From Lachnospiraceae bacterium (GTDB lineage: Bacteria; Bacillota; Clostridia; Lachnospirales; Lachnospiraceae): 39,631 nt of DNA. The stretch spans positions 1 through 39,631 of the forward strand of contig JAFQCK010000155.1 in assembly GCA_017416465.1 (NCBI GenBank). The letters run 5' to 3'. A model generated the notes under the pieces. That model saw nothing but the letters and a program-made list of their open reading frames with translations. It had not been told where the DNA came from and made no database searches. Of this stretch, positions 1 to 8,911 are shown in pieces. The first letter of the stretch is position 1. Every line of letters starts with the position of its first letter. Made by a program: the position numbers and the translations under genes.

Positions 1-150
1 ATTCTTGAAGCGCAAGCACCGGAATCAGCACAAAAGAATATCAATTTGAAGATATTAAGTGAATTGAAAGTAATCGCACCAGATATAGAAGAACAAAACA
101 AATTTGCTACTTTTGTTGTTCAAGTCGACAAATTGAAATCTACCTCTTAA
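1..150 (+). CDS. hsdS: Type I restriction specificity subunit HsdS, C-terminal fragment
   Basis: Frame 1 is open from the window edge to TAA at 148-150, giving the last 49 residues. The segment reads QKNINLKIL, then APDIEEQNKFATFV, then QVDKLK. This is the usual end of a second HsdS target-recognition half, where a short helix and the EQxxFaxfv-qvDK motif lead into the conserved helical region. HsdS recognises the DNA target and docks HsdM and HsdR. The protein stops at KSTS right after DKLK, while many family members continue for roughly 20-30 more residues. The tail may therefore be shortened or recombined. The identity fits the hsdR gene downstream. The N-terminal part and hsdM lie outside the window. 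Confidence 0.8.
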   Translation: MLEAQAPESAQKNINLKILSELKVIAPDIEEQNKFATFVVQVDKLKSTS

Positions 151-161
151 CTAGTACAATT

Positions 162-490
162 AAAAACCCAACAATTTATAAAAAATAATAATTAGTTGGT
201 AAAAATTTTGTTTCAAAACCCAACTAAATTCTTATATAAAAATTTAATTGGTATAAATAAAAAATGAAAACCCAACAAAAATATCAAAATTATAATAAAG
301 TTGGTAAATTTTAAAAAATTAAACCCAATATAAATAAGAAAATCAAGAATTAGTTGGTATATGAGTTGAAAAGAATACCAACTAAAATTGAAAAATAAAA
401 AATAAATTGGTAAATTCTGCAAAAATATCCCCAACTAAATTAATGGAATAAAAAATTAATTGGGATATTGTCTGAAAGTACCCAAATTGA
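162..490. repeat. Array of six ~53-bp inverted-repeat units between hsdS and hsdR
   Basis: CCCAA-type half-sites start near 167, 219, 271, 324, 378, 430 and 481. They alternate with TTGGT-type half-sites near 196, 248, 301, 354, 408 and 461. Each series has a 51-54 bp period, about five helical turns. Each unit reads TTARTTGGTA, about 17-20 variable AT-rich bases, then ACCCAACTAAA, so it can fold as a hairpin; examples are 192-230, 350-386 and 404-440. Half-sites are kept in position and orientation while the sequence between them has diverged. No protein with recognisable features is encoded here. Function unknown; candidates are a protein-binding array, a structured transcript, or a decayed tandem repeat. 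Confidence 0.75.
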
Positions 491-511
491 ACAGTTACGA
501 AATGCTAAAAT

Positions 512-545
512 AACCATTAAATTGTTAAAATAAAACCATTAAATT
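512..545 (+). repeat. Short direct repeat downstream of the array
   Basis: The 12-mer AACCATTAAATT occurs at 512-523 and again at 534-545, 22 bp apart. It follows the last array unit and lies about 100 bp before hsdR. The rest of the 151-646 intergenic stretch is AT-rich and holds the array, this repeat and two hairpins. A purine-rich GAGGAGGT at 569-576 looks like a ribosome site but opens only a seven-codon frame. Confidence 0.5.
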
Positions 546-578
546 ACAAAAAGAAAAACATACATAATGAGGAGGTCA

Positions 579-600
579 CAACGAACGTAACGCTTCGTTG
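579..600 (+). other. Hairpin in the hsdR leader
   Basis: CAACGAA (579-585) and TTCGTTG (594-600) form a perfect 7-bp stem with an 8-base loop, CGTAACGC. No T-run follows, so it does not look like an intrinsic terminator. Confidence 0.55.
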
Positions 601-611
601 CTATTCGTTTA

Positions 612-631
612 AAAGTGTTGCAAAACACTTT
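612..631 (+). promoter_or_regulatory. Hairpin immediately before the hsdR ribosome site
   Basis: AAAGTGTT (612-619) and AACACTTT (624-631) form a perfect 8-bp stem closed by GCAA, a GNRA-type tetraloop. It ends six bases before the GGAGG ribosome site (637-641) of hsdR. This could influence ribosome access or mRNA stability; that role is inferred from position only. Confidence 0.5.
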
Positions 632-646
632 AGATTGGAGGAAAAT

Positions 647-3600
647 ATGTCAAATTTCGAATTTTTACAAACAAAACCTGAATACAAATTATTCGCAAAT
701 GCCACAATAGAGGCTGAAAAAGTTTTTGTTTCAGCGCCGGCTATGTGTGCAGTAGGTTGTAGAAAGGCACTGGAGCTTGCAGTAAAGTGGGTGTATTCTG
801 CTGATAAGTCAATTAAGATGCCGTATAAGGATAATTTACAATCACTAATTCACGAACCTACATTCAGATTTGCACTGGATTATAATACCTGGGGAAAATT
901 GCCATATATTATAAAATTAGGAAATCTTGCTGTACATACTGAAAAAAATGTGCAGGCAAGTGATTCTATGGCATCTTTACGTGGATTATTTGAGTTTATT
1001 CAGTGGATAGATTATTGCTATGGCAATGATTATGTGGAAAGAAAATTTGACGAAGCTAAAGTTCCAAAAGAAAAGGTAGTTATTGATACAAAGAAGATAA
1101 AAGAGCAGGAAAGTTTATTAGGTGAGAAAGATGCAGAGATAGAGAAACTTCGTAAGCAGATAGAACAGATGTCAGAAACCATTACTGCTAATAAAGAAGT
1201 TAATCAGCAAACACGTAATTTTGAGCCTGAAGATTTAACAGAGTTTAATACAAGGAAGCGATTTATAGATGTTGATTTAAAAGAACTTGGTTGGAAGTTT
1301 ACGGGAGAGGATTCAGATGTATGGGAAGAATATCCTGTGGATGATATGGCGGGAGTTATCGGACAAAAAGGATTTGTTGATTATGTTTTATTTGGTAAAG
1401 ATGGTTTGCCACTTGCTGTAATTGAGGCTAAAAGAACAAGTAAAGACCCTAATAATGGAAGAAAACAGGCTATGTTATATGCAGACTGTTTGGAACGAAA
1501 ATTTGGGCGCAGACCTATGATGTTCACAACTAATGGTTTTGAAACATACTTTTGGGATGACAAGTCACATCCACAAAGACAGGTTAGTGGTATGTTTAGT
1601 AAAGGCGATTTACAAAAACTGATGAATAGAAGAACGGAGAAAAAAGAATTAGCATCAGTGTCGATAGATGATAAAATTACTGACCGTTATTATCAAAAAG
1701 AGGCTATTCGTGCAGTGTGTGAACATGTTGAGCAGGGATTTAGAAAAAATCTGTTGGTAATGGCTACGGGAACAGGCAAGACAAGAACTGCTGCCAGTCT
1801 AACTGATGTATTCAGCAGGGCAGGACATGCTACGAATATACTATTTTTAGCTGATAGAACAGCACTTGTAAAACAGGCTAAAGATGATTTTAAAAACTAT
1901 TTACCGGACATGTCTCTTTGTAACTTATGTGAAAGTAAAGATGATAGAAATGCAAGAATTGTATTTTCAACATATCCGACAATGCTTAACTCGATAGACA
2001 ATGTAAGAAATGCAGAAGGTAAGAGGTTATTTACGCCGACTCATTTTGATTTGATTATTATAGATGAGAGCCATAGAAGTATTTTTAAGAAATACAGGGC
2101 TATTTTTGAATATTTTGATTCTGTTTTGGTTGGACTTACTGCCACTCCAAAAGTAGATGTTGACAGAAATACATATGATTTCTTTGAAATGGAATCAGGA
2201 ATACCAACCTATGCATATGATTATGAAACAGCGGTATATACAGACCATGTATTAGTGCCATATTACACATATATTGTAAAAACGGAATTTTTAAATGATG
2301 GAATTACATATGAGAAATTATCAAAAGCTGATAAAGAAAGATATGAGGATGATTTTGAAATAGAAGGGGAAGTGCCTGATTTTATACCTTCGCAATTGTT
2401 GAATAAGTTTATTTTTAATGAATTAACTGTGGATAAAGTCTTGCAGGATTTAATGGAACGTGGAATAAAAGTTGCAGGTGGAGACAGATTAGGAAAAACA
2501 ATAATATTTGCACAGAATAAAAAACATGCGGAATTTATATTAAATAGATTTAATAAATTATATCCAAAATATAATGGCAAATTTGCGCAGAGAGTTATTT
2601 GTGATGATTCTTATGCACAAACAGTTATTGATGATTTTAAGAAACCTGAAGGGGAACCACATATAGCAGTATCAGTAGATATGATGGATACAGGAATTGA
2701 TGTACCGGAATGTGTGAATCTCGTATTTTTTAAAACAGTCCGTTCAAAGACAAAGTTTTGGCAGATGATTGGAAGAGGAACCAGACTTGCAAAGGATTTA
2801 ACATGTGTTGATAGAATAGACGGAGAGTATACGGGTAAAAAGAGATTCCTTATATTTGATTATTGTAAAAATTTTGAGTTTTTTGGAGAAAATCCTAATG
2901 GTTATGGTGGAAGTGATGTTAAGACCTTATCTGAAAATATCTTTTGTAAAAGAGTAAGATTGATTGAAGCGTTACAGGAAAGTGCATTTTCAGAAGAAAG
3001 GTTTAAGAATTTACGAAATGAATTAGTAGGTATATGTAATTTACAAATTAATGAATTAGATTTAAACCTTATATCTGTTAAATTGAAAAGACAGTATATT
3101 GAAAAATATAAGAATGAAAAGTCATTTGAGTATATAAGTGTTACTGATAAAGGTGAATTGATTAAAGAAATAGCACCTATAGTTACAATGAACGACACAG
3201 ATGAACAGGCAAAAAGGTTTGATAATTTTATTTATGGTATGATACTTGCGGGTATTGAAGGAATGTCAGGATTTAAAAAGGCAAAAAGACAACTTTGCGA
3301 TATAGCTTCAGAATTAGAAAGAAAATCTAACATTCCACAGGTTAAGGAAAAAATTAATTTAATTAAACAGATTAATACAGACGAATTCTGGGATACAAAT
3401 GACATTTTGATGTTTGAAAAAGTAAGAGAAGATTTAAGAACGCTTATAAAATTTTTAGATAGGGATACTCCTAAGCAAACTATAATAACAAGGCTTTCTG
3501 ATCCTGTAATTGACGAAAAAGAAGGTGTTGTACTGGATACTGCATATGATTTTGAAGATTATCGCAAGAAAGTAAATAGATTTGTTGAAGAACATAAAGA

Positions 3601-4018
3601 AATTATTGCGATTCATAAATTGACTCATAACAAACCTTTGGCAGAAGGAGATTATAAAGAGTTAGAGAGAATATTAACTGAAGAACTTGGAAGCAAAGAA
3701 GATTATAGGAGAGAATTTGGTGATACACCATTTGGATTATTGATAAGACAAATTGCGAAATTAGACCATGATGCGACAATGATGGCATTTTCTAAGTTTA
3801 TCAATGATGAGGCACTGAATCAGAAACAAATACAATTTATACACAAAATAATTAATCATATTGAGCAAAATGGTTATATGGAAAATATAATGGATTTACA
3901 GAAACCACCATTCGATAAACCGATACCATTTATTAAGATGTTTGATTCAAAAACAAGAACATCTTTAATGCAGACGATTAATGAAATTAAGGAAAATGCG
4001 GTAAATATTATAGCATAA
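647..4018 (+). CDS. hsdR: Type I restriction endonuclease motor/nuclease subunit HsdR (EcoEI-like)
   Basis: This 1123-residue protein is the DNA-translocating and cleaving subunit of a type I restriction complex, working with HsdM and HsdS. The order is: an N-terminal DUF4145-like helical domain (about 10-125), a coiled coil (about 150-190), a PD-(D/E)xK nuclease with D245 and E260-x-K262, then a superfamily 2 helicase. Helicase motifs are Walker A ATGTGKT (K378), DESH (473-476), LTATP and QMIGRGTRL. The C-terminal half resembles the EcoEI R C-terminal domain. All catalytic motifs are intact. I chose ATG 647 because GGAGG (637-641) precedes it by five bases; the in-frame TTG at 635 would lie inside that ribosome site. 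Only the end of hsdS is seen upstream. Confidence 0.93.
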   Translation: MSNFEFLQTKPEYKLFANATIEAEKVFVSAPAMCAVGCRKALELAVKWVYSADKSIKMPYKDNLQSLIHEPTFRFALDYNTWGKLPYIIKLGNLAVHTEKNVQASDSMASLRGLFEFIQWIDYCYGNDYVERKFDEAKVPKEKVVIDTKKIKEQESLLGEKDAEIEKLRKQIEQMSETITANKEVNQQTRNFEPEDLTEFNTRKRFIDVDLKELGWKFTGEDSDVWEEYPVDDMAGVIGQKGFVDYVLFGKDGLPLAVIEAKRTSKDPNNGRKQAMLYADCLERKFGRRPMMFTTNGFETYFWDDKSHPQRQVSGMFSKGDLQKLMNRRTEKKELASVSIDDKITDRYYQKEAIRAVCEHVEQGFRKNLLVMATGTGKTRTAASLTDVFSRAGHATNILFLADRTALVKQAKDDFKNYLPDMSLCNLCESKDDRNARIVFSTYPTMLNSIDNVRNAEGKRLFTPTHFDLIIIDESHRSIFKKYRAIFEYFDSVLVGLTATPKVDVDRNTYDFFEMESGIPTYAYDYETAVYTDHVLVPYYTYIVKTEFLNDGITYEKLSKADKERYEDDFEIEGEVPDFIPSQLLNKFIFNELTVDKVLQDLMERGIKVAGGDRLGKTIIFAQNKKHAEFILNRFNKLYPKYNGKFAQRVICDDSYAQTVIDDFKKPEGEPHIAVSVDMMDTGIDVPECVNLVFFKTVRSKTKFWQMIGRGTRLAKDLTCVDRIDGEYTGKKRFLIFDYCKNFEFFGENPNGYGGSDVKTLSENIFCKRVRLIEALQESAFSEERFKNLRNELVGICNLQINELDLNLISVKLKRQYIEKYKNEKSFEYISVTDKGELIKEIAPIVTMNDTDEQAKRFDNFIYGMILAGIEGMSGFKKAKRQLCDIASELERKSNIPQVKEKINLIKQINTDEFWDTNDILMFEKVREDLRTLIKFLDRDTPKQTIITRLSDPVIDEKEGVVLDTAYDFEDYRKKVNRFVEEHKEIIAIHKLTHNKPLAEGDYKELERILTEELGSKEDYRREFGDTPFGLLIRQIAKLDHDATMMAFSKFINDEALNQKQIQFIHKIINHIEQNGYMENIMDLQKPPFDKPIPFIKMFDSKTRTSLMQTINEIKENAVNIIA

Positions 4019-4023
4019 TCCTA

Positions 4024-4052
4024 TTGTCTTAACTCCAATTCTAATATATAAT
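4024..4052 (+). promoter_or_regulatory. Sigma-A-type promoter for the GH13-like gene
   Basis: TTGTCT (4024-4029) and TATAAT (4047-4052) are separated by exactly 17 bases. The -10 is perfect, and the predicted start near 4059 leaves about a 30-base leader. It lies in the short gap after hsdR, so the next gene is probably transcribed independently. Confidence 0.6.
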
Positions 4053-4088
4053 TATACCTATATTTTTAAGAAAGATGAACAGGTGTTT

Positions 4089-6059
4089 ATGACAAGATCT
4101 AAAGAAACAAATTATAAAATAGAACTTAATTATAAAATAAAATCAGGTAATCCAATGATGCTTGGAGCTGTGAAGACTAATAATGGTATTAATTTTGCCC
4201 TTATGGTAAATGGCAAGGAGAGGAAATACTGTTCTGTTATTCTGTATAAAAAAGGAACAATGGAAGTAGTTGCGGAGATTCCTTTTTCTAATGAGATGTG
4301 GTATGGCAATGTCTGTACTATGTGCATTGATGGAATTAATCTTAATAATTTTGACTATAACTATCGTGTTGGTAATAAAGTTATTACAGACCCATATGCA
4401 TCAATTATTAATGGTGCAAGTGTATTTGGAGAGAATGATATTAAGAAAAAGACTTCTGCAGTATATGTGGACAAGTTTGATTGGGAAGATGATAAAAGGC
4501 CGATGACATCATTTTCGGATAGCTTTATTTACAGGCTTCATGTAAGAGGATTTACAATGAACCGCTATTCTAAGGTTAGAAAGAAAGGTACATTTGCGGG
4601 AATTGTTGAAAAGATTGATTATCTTAAAAGTCTTGGTGTTACTATGGTAGAGTTAATGCCTGCATATGAATTTAATGAAAATGATAATATGCCTAAAGGA
4701 AAGGTAAATTTCTGGGGATATACAAGTGCAGATTATTTTATGCCTAAGGTAGCATATTCGTATAAGAAAGATGCAAAAAGTGCTATATATGAATTTAAGC
4801 AGATGGTAAAGGAACTTCATAAGAGAGATATTGAAGTATGTATGGAATTTTCTTTTGATAAGAATGTTTCTCCGGCGTACATGATAGATTGTTTCAGACA
4901 CTGGGTAATTAATTATCATATTGACGGTATTCATTGTAATATGAATGATGATATTAGAGGTGCAGTAAGTGCTGACCCGTATTTGTCAGATACTAAGATA
5001 ATTAGCGTTGGATTTGACAGTGATGAATATTCGAATAATAAGCATCTTGGTGAGTATAATGATGTGTTTATGAATGTTGCAAGAAAGTTCTTAAAAGGTG
5101 ATGAAGGTATGGTTAGGGATATGGCTTTCAGAGTAAAATATAATAAAGACTTTGCGGCACCTATCAATTATTTTGCAACAAATAATTCATTAACTATGAT
5201 GGATATGGTTTCTTTTACAACTAAACATAATGAAGCAAATGGTGAAAGTAATGGAGACGGAGTAGAGAATAATTATAGTTGGAATTGTGGTTTTGAAGGA
5301 ATTACTAAGAAAAAGAAGATAAATGAATTCAGATTAAAACAGCTTAAGAATGCATTTTGTATGCTTATGCTAAGTCAGGGAACACCTATGATTTATGCAG
5401 GTGATGAATTTGGTAATTCATGTGATGGTAATAACAATCCATATTGTCAGGATAATGATATTTCATATCTTGATTGGAGAAATTTAAATAAGAATAAAAA
5501 ATTGTTTGAATTTGTTAAGTTTTTAGTGGATTTTAGAAAAGAGCATAATATACTCCACTGCGATATGCCACTTAATTCAAATGATTACAGGTCACTGGGA
5601 ATGCCTGATTTATCTTATCATAGTGAAAGAACATGGGCTTTGGACACTGATGTTTTCTCAAGGCAGTTTGCATTAATGCTTAATGGTCAGTATTGTAAGA
5701 TATTTAACAAGGCTGCAGAAGAAAATCTTTTTATAGCATTCAATATGCATTGGGAAAGCAAGAAATTGGGATTACCTACTGCAGGTAAATCAAATGATTG
5801 GAAGATTGCTTTTTCAACAGAAGATGAAGATAAGATTAAATTAGATGAAAGAAGTGTTAAGATAAAAAGAGGACTAACAGTTCCACCAAGAAGCATTGTT
5901 GTTCTTATTAGTGAGGAGAATGAGGAAGTTAAGGCTGAAGAAAAAGCAGAACTTGAGATAAAATTAAGAATTCAAAGAGAAGCTAATGAAAGATTTGAGA
6001 AAATGAAAGCAGAGGAAATGCTTAGAAGAGAAAGTCTTAAGGAAAAGAAAGAAAAATAA
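4089..6059 (+). CDS. Glycogen-debranching-like GH13 protein with degenerate active site (probable pseudoenzyme)
   Basis: The fold follows GlgX/isoamylase debranching enzymes: an N-terminal CBM48-like region (about 10-110), a GH13 barrel, and a C-terminal beta domain. Family signatures persist, including KHNEANGE, YSWNCGFEG, AGDEFG and GNNNPYCQDND. The four catalytic regions do not. Region I, normally DVVYNH, is EFSFDK (253-258). Region II DGFRFD is DGIHCN, putting N284 at the nucleophile. Region III has V307 where the general acid Glu is expected. Region IV HD is N365-N366. Only about 20 residues separate regions I and II, so a usual loop is missing. A charged, coiled-coil-like tail ends the protein. 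The frame is undamaged over 656 residues, suggesting a kept non-catalytic, perhaps glycan-binding, role. ATG 4089 is preferred over GTG 4083, though both ribosome sites are weak. Confidence 0.8.
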   Translation: MTRSKETNYKIELNYKIKSGNPMMLGAVKTNNGINFALMVNGKERKYCSVILYKKGTMEVVAEIPFSNEMWYGNVCTMCIDGINLNNFDYNYRVGNKVITDPYASIINGASVFGENDIKKKTSAVYVDKFDWEDDKRPMTSFSDSFIYRLHVRGFTMNRYSKVRKKGTFAGIVEKIDYLKSLGVTMVELMPAYEFNENDNMPKGKVNFWGYTSADYFMPKVAYSYKKDAKSAIYEFKQMVKELHKRDIEVCMEFSFDKNVSPAYMIDCFRHWVINYHIDGIHCNMNDDIRGAVSADPYLSDTKIISVGFDSDEYSNNKHLGEYNDVFMNVARKFLKGDEGMVRDMAFRVKYNKDFAAPINYFATNNSLTMMDMVSFTTKHNEANGESNGDGVENNYSWNCGFEGITKKKKINEFRLKQLKNAFCMLMLSQGTPMIYAGDEFGNSCDGNNNPYCQDNDISYLDWRNLNKNKKLFEFVKFLVDFRKEHNILHCDMPLNSNDYRSLGMPDLSYHSERTWALDTDVFSRQFALMLNGQYCKIFNKAAEENLFIAFNMHWESKKLGLPTAGKSNDWKIAFSTEDEDKIKLDERSVKIKRGLTVPPRSIVVLISEENEEVKAEEKAELEIKLRIQREANERFEKMKAEEMLRRESLKEKKEK

Positions 6060-6100
6060 TAAAGTGTTTATGGAAAAATATATGAAAAGAGATATATAAG

Positions 6101-6793
6101 GTGGAAAAGATTAAATGTTTAACAAGTTTTGACCTAAAGTTAATTGCTTTGATTACAATGACTTTTGACCATATTGGGGCAGTTTTGTTGCCGCAATATG
6201 GTTTTTTGCGTATAATTGGAAGGATAGCATTTCCTATATATGCATTTTTAATAGTTGAGGGACTATTTTATAGCAAAGATATAAAAAAATATATGTTTAG
6301 ACTTTTTATTTTCGCTTTGATATCAGAAATGTTTTTTGATTTGGCATTTTATGATAGTTATATATATAAAGAACATCAGAATGTATTTTTTACACTATTT
6401 ATTGGTTTAATAACAGTGTATTTTACTGATATAATCAGGAAAAAAATGTATGAAGATAATAAAAAGCAAAAATATTTATTTGGAAGTTTACTTATTATTA
6501 TATTTATTGCAGGAATACTTATTGCAGATTTATTAAGGACAGATTATGCGTTTTATGGCGTATTTATGATATATTGTTTCTATATGTTCAGATTTAATTT
6601 TTTAAGTCAGTTGATTAGTGTTGGATATATAAATGGATTTATGATGGGTGGAACACAAACCTATGCGTTACTAGCTATGCCGTTTATTTATTTTTATAAT
6701 CAAAAACCCGGAAAATATAAATTTAAATGGTTGTTTTACTTATATTATCCACTTCATTTAATAATAATATTTTTATTTACTAAACTAAATTAA
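6101..6793 (+). CDS. TraX-family integral membrane protein
   Basis: This 230-residue hydrophobic protein has about seven or eight membrane segments. It opens with a motif typical of the TraX family (LIALITMTFDHIGAVLLP), followed by RIIGRIAFPIYAFLIVEG. TraX acetylates F-pilin in conjugative plasmids, but chromosomal relatives are common in Firmicutes without any conjugation genes, as here, and may act on other envelope substrates. The GTG start at 6101 follows a weak purine-rich site (about 6084-6092). The gene lies 41 bases after the GH13-like gene and 38 before the EAL gene, so the three may be co-transcribed. Family assignment is good; substrate unknown. Confidence 0.75.
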   Translation: MEKIKCLTSFDLKLIALITMTFDHIGAVLLPQYGFLRIIGRIAFPIYAFLIVEGLFYSKDIKKYMFRLFIFALISEMFFDLAFYDSYIYKEHQNVFFTLFIGLITVYFTDIIRKKMYEDNKKQKYLFGSLLIIIFIAGILIADLLRTDYAFYGVFMIYCFYMFRFNFLSQLISVGYINGFMMGGTQTYALLAMPFIYFYNQKPGKYKFKWLFYLYYPLHLIIIFLFTKLN

Positions 6794-6831
6794 TAGATTG
6801 ATTAGAAAAATATTTTAGGAAAGGAAATAAA

Positions 6832-8838
6832 ATGAGTAGGCAAAAAGAAAGAAAATTAAAAAAAATAAGAAGTCAAAAAATCTTACCCAAATTTTTTGGA
6901 ATATTATTAACAGTTATATTTTTCTCAATAATTTCAGTATTTATCATTTGCTTTTTTTTAGTAAATGTTATTTTTAATAAAGTTCAAAAAGGACATGATG
7001 ATTCAAACAAAGTTGTACAAATTTTAGAGGAAGAATTCGAAGATGGAAATATTGAGAGTTGGAATGAAGTAAGTGGAGATATTATTAAATATATGACAAG
7101 CATTCATGAAGTATGCGTAGTTGATAAAGATAATAATATTACATATAAGTCAGGGGAAGATGAACCAAAGTTTGAATATTATATTAAGGCATTAAGTGAA
7201 GGTAAAAATAAGTTTTATGCTACAGAAGATAAAAAAGGTCTTATACATGTTAAAAATGGAAAAATTAATTATGATGAAGCTATTGATTTGATTTTTGAAT
7301 TATTATATTTGATAAATGATGATTTATCAGATGGTTTTTTGGAAACAGAAGAATTCACTAGTATATGTTTTTGGTATCAAATACCTATGGAAAATGAAGA
7401 TTATAGTATATGTGTAAAAAATCATATTCCAATTAAGAAAGTAGAATTGTGGTTTGTGACATTGCTTTTAGATGTGTTACTTTTGGTTGCGGTTGTAATG
7501 ATATTTTATTATATTTCAGCAATTGTAGGACTTGTTTTTGAAAGAAGAAAACATATTATTATGATGACAACAGATACAGTGACAGGAGGGTATAATTTTC
7601 AATATTTTGTGGAAAAAGGAAATAAGACTATTAAAAAATGGAGAAAACATAAGAAAAGTTCGGGAAAAAAGTATTCTGTTGTAGTAATTAGAATGGAAAA
7701 ATATCGTAACTTCTGTTCTTGTTACGGAGTAAAGGAAGGGGAAGAGCTTCTTGAAGGTTTAGGAGAAGCGTTAAAGCTTGATTTGTGTAGAAAAGAAATA
7801 GTTGCACATTCTGAAAATGCTGATTTTTCGCTACTTATGTCATATTCTTCGGTTGATGAATTGCTTCAGCGTATTAATAAGATGTTGATAAGAATGAATA
7901 CAATCAAGGAAAAACAGAAAAAGTATTTTAGTATAGGAATATATGAAGCAGAAAATAGTGATGATTCAATAGAAATAATGTACAATTATGCAGTTGTAGC
8001 AGTTAATACTATTAATGAAGACAGTAATAAGAGAGTTGCATGGTTCAATGAAGAAATGAAACAAGACCAACTTTGGATGCGTAAAGTGGAAAATGATATG
8101 GATAATGCTTTGAGAAACAAAGAATTTAAAGTATTTCTTCAACCGAAATATAGTACTAAAGATGAGGTGTTATCAGGTGCTGAAGCGCTGGTTCGTTGGC
8201 AGCATCCAACAGAAGGTTTTGTGCCACCATTTAAATTTATTCCTATTTTTGAAACTAATGGATTCGTTATGCAATTAGATGACTATATGCTTAGTGAAGT
8301 TGCAAGGCAGCAAGCAAAATGGATTAAAGAAGGAAAAAATACGGTCCCTATATCTGTAAATATTTCAAGAGTTCATTTTATACAGGAGGATTTAGCAGAG
8401 CATATCTGTAGAATTGTTGACGAGTACAATGTTCCACATAATCTTATAGAGCTTGAACTTACTGAGAGTGCATTCTTTGATGATAAAGGAGTGCTTTTGA
8501 AAACTATTCAAAAATTAAAAGAATTTGGTTTCCTTATCTCGATGGATGACTTTGGTTCGGGATATTCATCACTTAATTCGCTTAAAGAATTGCCTCTTGA
8601 TGTTGTTAAACTTGATGCAGGTTTCTTTAGAGATTCAGATGAAACAGGAAGAGGAAAACTTATAGTAGGAGATACAATTTCATTGGCTAAAAAGTTAGAT
8701 ATGAAAATTGTTGCAGAAGGAATAGAAACAAGAGAACAGGTGGATTTTCTTGCGAATATGAACTGTGATTTGATACAGGGTTATTATTTTGCAAAGCCGA
8801 TGCCGATTGATGAATTTGAGACTAAAGCTTTTGCATAA
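6832..8838 (+). CDS. Membrane c-di-GMP phosphodiesterase with degenerate GGDEF and intact EAL domain
   Basis: The protein has 668 residues: a membrane segment (about 20-48), an extracytoplasmic sensor region (about 50-200), a second membrane segment (about 205-230), then cytoplasmic GGDEF and EAL domains. The GGDEF signature is lost, with HSENADF at the corresponding place, so cyclase activity is not expected. The EAL domain keeps the catalytic set: E451-A-L, an NIS motif, ELTE (542-545), DDFGSGYSS starting at D572, KLD, the EGIE loop and QGYYFAKP. It should hydrolyse c-di-GMP in response to an external or membrane signal. A strong AGGAAAGGA site precedes ATG 6832. The ligand is unknown. Confidence 0.9.
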   Translation: MSRQKERKLKKIRSQKILPKFFGILLTVIFFSIISVFIICFFLVNVIFNKVQKGHDDSNKVVQILEEEFEDGNIESWNEVSGDIIKYMTSIHEVCVVDKDNNITYKSGEDEPKFEYYIKALSEGKNKFYATEDKKGLIHVKNGKINYDEAIDLIFELLYLINDDLSDGFLETEEFTSICFWYQIPMENEDYSICVKNHIPIKKVELWFVTLLLDVLLLVAVVMIFYYISAIVGLVFERRKHIIMMTTDTVTGGYNFQYFVEKGNKTIKKWRKHKKSSGKKYSVVVIRMEKYRNFCSCYGVKEGEELLEGLGEALKLDLCRKEIVAHSENADFSLLMSYSSVDELLQRINKMLIRMNTIKEKQKKYFSIGIYEAENSDDSIEIMYNYAVVAVNTINEDSNKRVAWFNEEMKQDQLWMRKVENDMDNALRNKEFKVFLQPKYSTKDEVLSGAEALVRWQHPTEGFVPPFKFIPIFETNGFVMQLDDYMLSEVARQQAKWIKEGKNTVPISVNISRVHFIQEDLAEHICRIVDEYNVPHNLIELELTESAFFDDKGVLLKTIQKLKEFGFLISMDDFGSGYSSLNSLKELPLDVVKLDAGFFRDSDETGRGKLIVGDTISLAKKLDMKIVAEGIETREQVDFLANMNCDLIQGYYFAKPMPIDEFETKAFA

Positions 8839-8842
8839 TACT

Positions 8843-8870
8843 TTGTTTTTTTACAATGTTGTGATAAAAT
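8843..8870 (+). promoter_or_regulatory. Possible promoter for the pyridoxal/pyridoxamine kinase gene
   Basis: TTGTTT (8843-8848) and TAAAAT (8865-8870) are spaced by 16 bases in the short gap after the EAL gene. It is a reasonable but not strong match. Confidence 0.4.
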
Positions 8871-8911
8871 GAATTGGCATTATTATGATGCGTTGAAATG
8901 GAGTGAAAAAG

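Noticed and set aside
213-434. Minus-strand open frame of 73 codons across the array
   Set aside because: It is a Phe/Leu/Ile-rich translation of AT-rich repeats, without ribosome site or family resemblance.
162-490. CRISPR array or type III toxin-antitoxin RNA repeats
   Set aside because: Half-sites are about 10 bp, alternate in orientation and the units are diverged; CRISPR repeats are longer and near-identical, and type III antitoxin repeats are near-identical and precede a ToxN-like gene, whereas hsdR follows here.
635-646. Upstream TTG start for hsdR
   Set aside because: It lies inside the GGAGG ribosome site that serves ATG 647.
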